This document shows, piece by piece, positions 58,980 to 64,000 of a stretch of DNA of 64,000 nucleotides (position 1 is the stretch's first letter; every line of letters begins with the position of its first letter). The stretch lies in assembly GCA_963677815.1 (NCBI GenBank), contig OY782499.1, forward strand, positions 1-64,000, written 5' to 3'. The position numbers were made by a program, and so were the translations under genes. The notes under the pieces were generated by a model. The model searched no databases and was not told the DNA's origin. It saw nothing but the letters and a program-made list of their open reading frames with translations. Source of the stretch: JAEKNW01 sp963677815. GTDB taxonomy: Bacteria; Cloacimonadota; Cloacimonadia; Cloacimonadales; JAFGVF01.

Positions 58980-59597
58980 ATGTTGAAAACCTGGAAATAT
59001 CTTGAATTAATCTTTCTCTTTATATGCCTGCCACTATTGATGAAATTTAACTTAATCCCCCTTCCCCGTTTAATTACTTTATTAATTGTCTTTGCTCTTG
59101 TACTCCTAGGCTCAATTAAAAGAAAATATCTTGATAGAAGGTGGTATAAGCTCCCAACTCTTGATAAAAGATATTGGTTAAAAATGGGAATAATCTACTT
59201 AGGGACTTTTGTCTTTCTAACTGCTTATCTTTATTTTATATTAGGACAAGAGCCCTTCATCTTAGTAAGAGAACGTCCCCATTTAATGCTAATTATCTCT
59301 GTCTTTTATCCCTTAATTTCAGCATTTCCTCAAGAACTTATTTACCGAACTTATTATTTTGAACGATATAAAGAAATCCTAGGCCCTAAAGCTCTTATAA
59401 TTACTAATATGCTTGCTTTTAGTTTCTTACATGTGATTTATAATAATCTGCCTTCTCTTATTCTCACTCTAATTTCAGGCTTTGTATTTACTCTAAATTA
59501 CTATCGTAAGGGTTCTCTGATGCTAGTAACCATTGAACATTCTATATTGGGATTAATTGTCTTCTTTACAGGTATGGGACAGTTTTTCTACAAGTAA
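58980..59597 (+). CDS. CPBP family intramembrane protease
   Basis: A 205-residue membrane protein with about six hydrophobic segments. The first CPBP motif reads F-P-Q-E-L-I-Y-R-T-Y-Y-F-E-R-Y (Q-E in place of E-E, as in one known CPBP subgroup). F-S-F-L-H supplies the next histidine and I-E-H-S-I-L-G the third. I chose ATG 58980 because GAGG lies six bases before it; the ATG at 58968 lacks a site. It is a single-gene unit that converges with the lipoprotein operon. Substrate unknown. Confidence 0.85.
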   Translation: MLKTWKYLELIFLFICLPLLMKFNLIPLPRLITLLIVFALVLLGSIKRKYLDRRWYKLPTLDKRYWLKMGIIYLGTFVFLTAYLYFILGQEPFILVRERPHLMLIISVFYPLISAFPQELIYRTYYFERYKEILGPKALIITNMLAFSFLHVIYNNLPSLILTLISGFVFTLNYYRKGSLMLVTIEHSILGLIVFFTGMGQFFYK

Positions 59598-59620
59598 AAA
59601 AGGGCTGAACAAATCAGCCC
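59596..59620 (-). terminator. Terminator of the Bor-like lipoprotein operon
   Basis: GGGCTGA (59602-59608) pairs with TCAGCCC (59614-59620). On the minus strand six T follow, and it abuts the stop of the convergent CPBP gene. Confidence 0.85.
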
Positions 59621-59645
59621 TCTAAATATCCAGTAATTAATCTAT

Positions 59646-59939
59646 TTATTTTTTAACTTCAACTGATCTGCAAGAAACTGTTATGTATGAAGTAAAAGCA
59701 GTGATTAAACCATCTATAAAAGTTTGTTCTGTTTTAATTTCATAGTTTTCTGCACCAGCTGCCATTTGATTTGTGTTAACTTCATTAATTGGTACTAATC
59801 CAAACAATACATACCATTGACGTGCAGTTTGGATATTATTACCTTGTGCACCTTTTCCAACTTTGTGAATATGAGTTGAACAAGCAACCATACTTAATAA
59901 CATGATAACTATTAATGCTGTCATAAATACTTTTTTCAT
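59646..59939 (-). CDS. Bor-like lipoprotein
   Basis: A 97-residue lipoprotein. The signal ends S-M-V-A-C (Cys20) and is followed by S-T-H-I-H-K-V-G. The body matches the Bor family pattern with R-Q-W-Y-V-L-F-G-L-V-P-I-N, N-Y-E-I-K-T-E-Q-T-F, and a C-terminal V-S-C-R-S-V-E-V-K-K. Bor proteins are small outer-membrane lipoproteins first known from phage lambda lysogens (serum resistance). The function in this bacterium is unknown. AGGAG precedes the ATG, and it follows another lipoprotein gene by 14 bases. Confidence 0.8.
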   Translation of the reverse strand: MKKVFMTALIVIMLLSMVACSTHIHKVGKGAQGNNIQTARQWYVLFGLVPINEVNTNQMAAGAENYEIKTEQTFIDGLITAFTSYITVSCRSVEVKK

Positions 59940-59953
59940 AGGATCTCCTTTTT

Positions 59954-60484
59954 TTAATTTAAAACTGCGATAGAAGCTAGATAAGTTTCTATCATTTGTG
60001 ATATTTCCGGATATTTACTTTCTATAACTAAAACATTTGTATCAACATAAGTCTTATCATCAATTTCAATAACTGCCTTTAAAACAATATATTCTTCAGA
60101 TCGAATAATGAATTGGTGATATATTTTATTTTGGAAGGTAAAAGTACTTTTAGAAAGCAATTCTTTACCTGCAAATGTAGGTTCAACACTGGCTAAATAA
60201 TTTTCGAAATTAGCGTCATGATATGCTTTGATAGTTATCATACCACTTAAATTTTGATTTTGAAAGAATAACATATTTTCTTTACCTTCAGCAGCCTTGT
60301 TATCCACTAACCATTCTTTTAAATGGGCAACTTTTACTTGAGGGGATACCATAAGAGTAGACTTTACCAATAGGCTATCATAAGTTATATCTACATTTTC
60401 ATAACTTAACTCTTGAGGTGACTTATTACATGAAACTACTACAATGACAAAAAACAATAAAACAATTTTATATAAATTCTTCAT
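59954..60484 (-). CDS. Lipoprotein of unknown function
   Basis: A 176-residue protein with a lipoprotein signal ending V-V-V-S-C (Cys19). The rest is mixed alpha/beta, without a recognised family. I chose ATG 60484 because AGGAG lies six bases upstream and the signal peptide begins directly after; a longer frame to 60514 has no site. It is the first gene of a two-lipoprotein operon that ends with the terminator at 59596. Confidence 0.75.
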   Translation of the reverse strand: MKNLYKIVLLFFVIVVVSCNKSPQELSYENVDITYDSLLVKSTLMVSPQVKVAHLKEWLVDNKAAEGKENMLFFQNQNLSGMITIKAYHDANFENYLASVEPTFAGKELLSKSTFTFQNKIYHQFIIRSEEYIVLKAVIEIDDKTYVDTNVLVIESKYPEISQMIETYLASIAVLN

Positions 60485-60513
60485 ACATCTCCTATAAAAC
60501 ATTAACAGATGCA

Positions 60514-60542
60514 AAAATAATAATTAAAAAAATTAATGTCAA
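60514..60542 (-). promoter_or_regulatory. Promoter of the lipoprotein operon
   Basis: On the minus strand TTGACA (60542-60537), 17 bp, TATTTT (60519-60514), 30 bases before the ATG. The -35 touches the terminator of the upstream protease gene. Confidence 0.6.
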
Positions 60543-60543
60543 T

Positions 60544-60580
60544 AAAAAAAGTAGAAACCCATAATTTTGAGTTTCTACTT
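60544..60580 (-). terminator. Terminator of the M6 metalloprotease gene
   Basis: AAGTAGAAAC (60549-60558) and GTTTCTACTT (60571-60580) form a perfect stem; on the minus strand a T run follows. Confidence 0.92.
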
Positions 60581-60600
60581 GAAAGAAATTTGACTTGTTT

Positions 60601-63294
60601 CTATTTCATTAATACCATTTTACCTGTTTGAATATCGCTTCCAATCTGCAATCTTAGGAAATATACCCCTGAAGCAACGTCTTTACCAGACATATCTTTT
60701 CCTTTCCAAGTATATTTGTAGTTATCGCTCTTAAGTCTTGCATCGACTAATTCTTTAACTAGCTGACCTTTAAGGTTATATATTGAAACATTGACATCTT
60801 GGCCTTCTCCTCTCATGCTCTTCCCGACAGTAAAGGAAATTGTAGTTTCAGGATTAAATGGATTTGGATAATTACCTTGATATGAGTTTGTTAGTTGAAC
60901 AATATCACTTTCGTTTGAAACAGCTTGAATAGTAACAAATTGATTAATACTTGACCATCCAGAATCACCAAAGGAATTATGGGCTTTTACTCTCCAATAA
61001 TACCTTGTAAGAGGATCTAAATCTGTAAGCTGATAACTTGCAGCTTCAATATCAGAAACTTCAATTAAATCAGTGTAGAAGTAAACATTCTTACACACTT
61101 GTAAGGTATAACTTTCTGCAGCAAAGACATTTTGCCAGGCAAATTCAACTTCTTGATAATCAACAAAAGTTGCATTATTAACAGGTAGTTGCAAACTTAC
61201 ACCATCTGGAGCACTTGTAAAGTTTCCTGTTGTGAAAGAATAAATTTCAGAAGTTTCACTAGTCAATGGCCCATTAAGAGCTGTTACTCTCCAATAATAA
61301 GTAGTGAAAGCATCTAAATTATCAATTTCAACACTTGTTTCAGATATTTGGCTTTCGAATATATTACTTTCAAAAGTATCTAAGTTTGAAACTTCAAGAC
61401 TATAATTAGTAGCCCCCATTACTTCTTCCCATGCTAGTTGAGGATTTGTTGCTACTTCATTAGCAGAGTTTTCTGGATAAACAAGCTGAGGTTGAACTAG
61501 ACTAGAAATAACAGTCAAAGGCTCATTAATCACGTCATAAAGACCTGTTGCTACTTCTGTAACTCTTAATAAGACTTGATCAGAATTAACTTGAGGAACT
61601 TCCCATTCGTAAGAGCCACTATTTGCATTAACTTGTGCAATCAAATTCCAGCTTTGACCATTGTCACTACTATAGTCTAAATCTATAGTTGAAACAGAAT
61701 TTTTCTTTATCCAAGTTATATCATTAACACCACCAGCAATTAAAGATTGACCGCTATTCAAACTGGTAAAATAGATGTTAGAAATATCAACTTTGAAAGT
61801 GACAACATCTTCACTAACTTGAACATCATAAACATCTACACCGGTATAACTTCCATTAGTCCCAATTGCTTCTGGATAGGAGTTTAAACCAAAGTAATTA
61901 TTATTGTTGTTGAAAGGTGCATTTCCTAAAGAGCCACCACCATTAGAGTTACCACCTGGACGGTAAATATACACTTCATCTGGAGGACCGCCTGCATTAC
62001 CTTCACCAGCATAAGCGTTATTAATCTTATATGCTAATAAACCTTGGCTTGGAAGTGCAGATTCAAATAAAGGATCTATTCTTCTATACTCAAAATAGAT
62101 GTCCTCTGCATAGTTCCAAGATTGAATTTTGAAGACTTGATTTTCATTAGAAGATACAGGAGCAAGGGTATAAGTTCCACTCTCTTCTATCTTAGGTATT
62201 TCTGAAATCCAGTTTGTATAGTAATACTTCATATAGGAATTCATGTGTTGAGGAGGATTAGTATTACCTGCCATTAAATCCCACATACCTACTGGGTCAC
62301 CATCTGTTTCATAGCGGTATAGATCAGGTGCCCCTAAAGAATGATAAAGTTCATGACACATAACACTATTACCACTTGAGTTTAAATGAGTTTCTAATTG
62401 GAAGTTGAAGTCCCAAACTTGTTTGCCATGGATATAAGCATCAGCATAATATAAAGTCCAACGGTGTGGCCAAAGTAATGACGCCCAGTTATTAGGACTA
62501 CCTTTAATGATATAAATAACATTATCAACATAGCCATCGTTATCACCATCAATAGGTAAGTCTTCAGGTATCATTGATTCTACATATTCTGCAGCATTTG
62601 CCAAGAGGGTATGTTCTCTATAACCCCTTTCTTCACCATGGTCACCACCTTGATAACCAATTGGATTTGCTAGGGAATAAGCTTCATAATAACCTCTTGG
62701 ATGTGGGTCTTCATAAGCAACTATAGTATTCTGAGGGGAAACTGGAGGGAAGAATTCACCAGTAACTGCTAATTGACCGTAAGAAACTTCTTGATAATAG
62801 TTATAAGTTGAATTAGCATCCAACGAAGGGTCGTTTAACATATCATCATAAAAAGATATATTGGTTGCAAAATCACTTTCACCTTGGAATTTGATGAAAA
62901 TCACGAGATTTACTAGCTGACCAGTAGTTGGAGTTCTCTCTTCAGCTCTTGGATGATTAGCATAAAAAGCTTCTTTCTTAGTCTTCCATTCTGCTGGACT
63001 AATGTCTATATTAGCTTCAATCCCTTTACTAGCAGGATTATCTTTACCTGCTAACAACTCGCTTGCCACAATCTCATTCCCTGATTTTTGAGCATATACA
63101 TAATAGCCTTGGTCATTTCTAGTAATTGTATAGCCTTGATTATCGTGGAAACGGAAATGAAATTCATCTCCACTTGCAAAAATCTTAAGAATTTCACCAC
63201 TAGGTTGTTCTACTTCAATCGGCACATCTTTTACAAAAGCACCAAATAGTACTAGAGGTAAAAGCAGTAATATCAAAATCGTAAGTCGTCTCAT
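60601..63294 (-). CDS. M6-family metalloprotease with fibronectin-like and Por sorting domains
   Basis: An 897-residue secreted protease. A signal peptide (residues 1-18) is followed by a propeptide-like region. The catalytic domain has the zinc motif H-E-L-Y-H (His314 to His318), then S-L-G-A-P-D-L-Y and M-W-D-L-M, as in immune-inhibitor-A/M6 enzymes. Two Ig/FnIII-like modules follow (Y-W-R-V-T-A-L-N-G and Y-W-R-V-K-A-H-N-S mark them). The last 85 residues are a complete sorting domain (N-Y-P-N-P-F-N-P-E-T-T-I-S-F, then V-A-S-G-V-Y-F-L-R). It is probably a surface-attached or released protease for protein degradation. It has its own promoter and terminator. Confidence 0.94.
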   Translation of the reverse strand: MRRLTILILLLLPLVLFGAFVKDVPIEVEQPSGEILKIFASGDEFHFRFHDNQGYTITRNDQGYYVYAQKSGNEIVASELLAGKDNPASKGIEANIDISPAEWKTKKEAFYANHPRAEERTPTTGQLVNLVIFIKFQGESDFATNISFYDDMLNDPSLDANSTYNYYQEVSYGQLAVTGEFFPPVSPQNTIVAYEDPHPRGYYEAYSLANPIGYQGGDHGEERGYREHTLLANAAEYVESMIPEDLPIDGDNDGYVDNVIYIIKGSPNNWASLLWPHRWTLYYADAYIHGKQVWDFNFQLETHLNSSGNSVMCHELYHSLGAPDLYRYETDGDPVGMWDLMAGNTNPPQHMNSYMKYYYTNWISEIPKIEESGTYTLAPVSSNENQVFKIQSWNYAEDIYFEYRRIDPLFESALPSQGLLAYKINNAYAGEGNAGGPPDEVYIYRPGGNSNGGGSLGNAPFNNNNNYFGLNSYPEAIGTNGSYTGVDVYDVQVSEDVVTFKVDISNIYFTSLNSGQSLIAGGVNDITWIKKNSVSTIDLDYSSDNGQSWNLIAQVNANSGSYEWEVPQVNSDQVLLRVTEVATGLYDVINEPLTVISSLVQPQLVYPENSANEVATNPQLAWEEVMGATNYSLEVSNLDTFESNIFESQISETSVEIDNLDAFTTYYWRVTALNGPLTSETSEIYSFTTGNFTSAPDGVSLQLPVNNATFVDYQEVEFAWQNVFAAESYTLQVCKNVYFYTDLIEVSDIEAASYQLTDLDPLTRYYWRVKAHNSFGDSGWSSINQFVTIQAVSNESDIVQLTNSYQGNYPNPFNPETTISFTVGKSMRGEGQDVNVSIYNLKGQLVKELVDARLKSDNYKYTWKGKDMSGKDVASGVYFLRLQIGSDIQTGKMVLMK

Positions 63295-63331
63295 ATATCC
63301 TCTTTTCTTAATTAGTTTTTCCTTTAGTTAT

Positions 63332-63360
63332 AGAATAATGCAGATTTATTTTCATGTCAA
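63332..63360 (-). promoter_or_regulatory. Promoter of the M6 metalloprotease gene
   Basis: On the minus strand TTGACA (63360-63355), 17 bp, TATTCT (63337-63332), 37 bases before the ATG. Confidence 0.7.
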
Positions 63361-63434
63361 ATTAAATTACTCAATAACAGATTATATTCTATAAAAAGCA
63401 ATATATTGAGTTTAATCTGCATAAGACTTTTTTA

Positions 63435-63472
63435 TAGTTCTCTTCAATGTAGAGTGAGAACTAAATATAAAT
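63435..63472 (+). repeat. Family B hairpin, copy 3
   Basis: TAGTTCTC (63435-63442) pairs perfectly with GAGAACTA (63456-63463), followed by AATATAA. Where the 9967 copy has GCTC/GAGC, this one has GTTC/GAAC, so both sides of the stem have changed. Confidence 0.8.
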
Positions 63473-63485
63473 AAATGATATTCCT

Positions 63486-63547
63486 AATCCCCTTTCAGCT
63501 CCTTGGAGCGCTTGAGAGGGGTGGTCGTCTAGACCGGGGAGAGTATT
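63486..63547 (-). repeat. Family C unit, reverse orientation
   Basis: AATCCCCTTTCAGCTC, CTTG, GAGCGCTTGAGAGGGG, then GGTCGTCTAGACC and GGGGAGAGTATT. Both small stems are intact with loops unlike those of the arrays. Confidence 0.85.
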
Positions 63548-63593
63548 CAGTTCCTAAGAGCCTTAGAGAGGGCTGTAATGATACGTCATTTGC

Positions 63594-63657
63594 TTGCTTG
63601 ATTGTTACTGTCCCAACAAATCATTGGAATTTCATTGAGAGATTAACAATCAAGCAA
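63594..63657. repeat. Family A long hairpin, copy 4
   Basis: TTGCTTGATTGTTA (63594-63607) is exactly complementary to TAACAATCAAGCAA (63644-63657). The loop contains AATCATTGGAATT. Confidence 0.92.
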
Positions 63658-63769
63658 TAATCCATAGAAAAAATGAAATGAGGAATTAGGGCTTAATTAT
63701 ATGAAATATTTATTGCATATTTGAACAAAACCATCATAATATAATAAATATATATTTAAGGAGTAAATT

Positions 63770-64000
63770 ATGCTCAATTGGGAAGCTATTTTACAGAAAA
63801 TTACAGATATGGCTATTCAATACACACCTAAAGTATTGTTAGGAATACTTACCCTTATAATAGGTTTTTGGATTGCTCGAGTTGTTACAAGACTTGTTCA
63901 TGGAGCCTTAGTTAAATCAAAAGTGGAAATTACACTTTTAGAATTTTTAACAAGTATTATTGGTATTATATTAAAAGTCTTAGTTGTTGTTAGTGTAGCA
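63770..64000 (+). CDS. MscS-family mechanosensitive channel, 3' end outside window
   Basis: An open frame from ATG 63770 (after AAGGAG) runs off the window edge after 77 codons. It reads M-L-N-W-E-A-I, then P-K-V-L-L-G-I-L-T-L-I-I-G-F-W-I-A-R, V-E-I-T-L-L-E-F-L and G-I-I-L-K-V-L-V-V-V. This is the N-terminal membrane region of small MscS/YggB-type channels, which release solutes during osmotic downshock. The pore helix and beta domain lie beyond the window. Confidence 0.85.
   Translation, partial: MLNWEAILQKITDMAIQYTPKVLLGILTLIIGFWIARVVTRLVHGALVKSKVEITLLEFLTSIIGIILKVLVVVSVA

Larger units (their letters stand above)
63361..63769. other. Repeat-rich intergenic region before the MscS gene
   Basis: No gene is visible. 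It contains one B, one reverse C and one A element in that order. An open frame across 63475-63660 is made of repeat sequence. AAGGAG lies before the MscS ATG. Confidence 0.7.

Noticed and set aside
63475..63660. Small plus-strand gene
   Set aside because: It spans one reverse family C unit and one family A hairpin, with no ribosome site.
1..64000. tRNA, rRNA, riboswitches and prophage or IS transposase genes
   Set aside because: I looked through the intergenic spaces and saw no cloverleaf with CCA-proximal stems, no rRNA text and no transposase or integrase gene; all long gaps are explained by the dispersed repeats or are plain AT-rich DNA.

Overview
The window is AT-rich, densely packed bacterial chromosome. 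Several secreted proteins end in an FlgD-like or Por-type C-terminal sorting domain built around YPNPFNP, with a final G-x-Y-F-x-(K/R) strand and a lysine-rich tail. That signature belongs to the FCB group (Cloacimonadota, Marinimicrobia, Ignavibacteria and relatives). Together with many lipoproteins, a TPR/beta-barrel protein and a DUF2723 protein it suggests a Gram-negative FCB bacterium. A member of Candidatus Cloacimonadota is my best guess, by inference only; no rRNA is present. TGA, TAA and TAG all serve as stops, so the standard code applies. Promoters that can be read are sigma70-like (TTGACA, 16-17 bp, TATTAT-like).

Layout. 1-4347: the end of a permease-protease (NatB-CPBP) fusion, glmS, then a MarR / OsmC / thioredoxin-lipoprotein stress operon. 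4933-9832: two sugar ABC permeases (one with a large extracytoplasmic insertion), a DUF2723 membrane protein and a small FlgD-like secreted protein. 10584-14678: a degenerate cyclic amidohydrolase with tldE and tldD. 14741-18612 (minus): threonine dehydrogenase, a Septu-type defence pair (ptuA-ptuB) and rpsT. 18753-25544 (minus): three glycosyltransferases behind a Dna2-like nuclease-helicase. 26145-28336: tpx and a LysM lytic transglycosylase. 28991-37677: a tightly overlapping operon of a PqqD-like protein, ATP-grasp ligase, type III PLP decarboxylase, urea-transporter/M23-peptidase fusion, TPR protein, TPR/barrel protein, lipoprotein and sorted surface protein. Two more sorted proteins follow, the second with an in-frame TGA. 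40831-53937: ferredoxin and a surface-polysaccharide locus (WlbA-like dehydrogenase, four glycosyltransferases, flippase, polymerase, chain-length protein, WecB/WbpI-like epimerase, glucuronyl-C5-epimerase-like lipoprotein). 54108-63294: housekeeping and envelope genes (DUF4159, LpxH-like, cyclophilin, TtcA-like, fRMsr, PfkB kinase, CPBP protease, lipoproteins) and an M6 metalloprotease with a sorting domain. The window ends inside an MscS-type channel gene.

The long intergenic spaces are filled with dispersed repeat families, which I call A to D. A is an approximately 60-bp long-arm hairpin with ATTGGA in the loop. B is a short hairpin followed by AATATAAT. C is a 61-64 bp unit carrying two small hairpins, in two tandem arrays and as single copies. 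D is a REP-like element, GCTCC-loop-GGAGC followed by GACATCTTTGTAG. B, D and D recur in the same order and spacing at two loci. In families A and C the paired arms or stems are preserved while other bases differ between copies, which suggests selection on structure or copying of a structured mobile unit.

The most promising candidate for an undescribed system is the 28991-37677 operon. It couples a RiPP-recognition-like protein, a ligase and a decarboxylase to a membrane channel fused to a cell-wall peptidase and to outer-membrane components. Its product is unknown.
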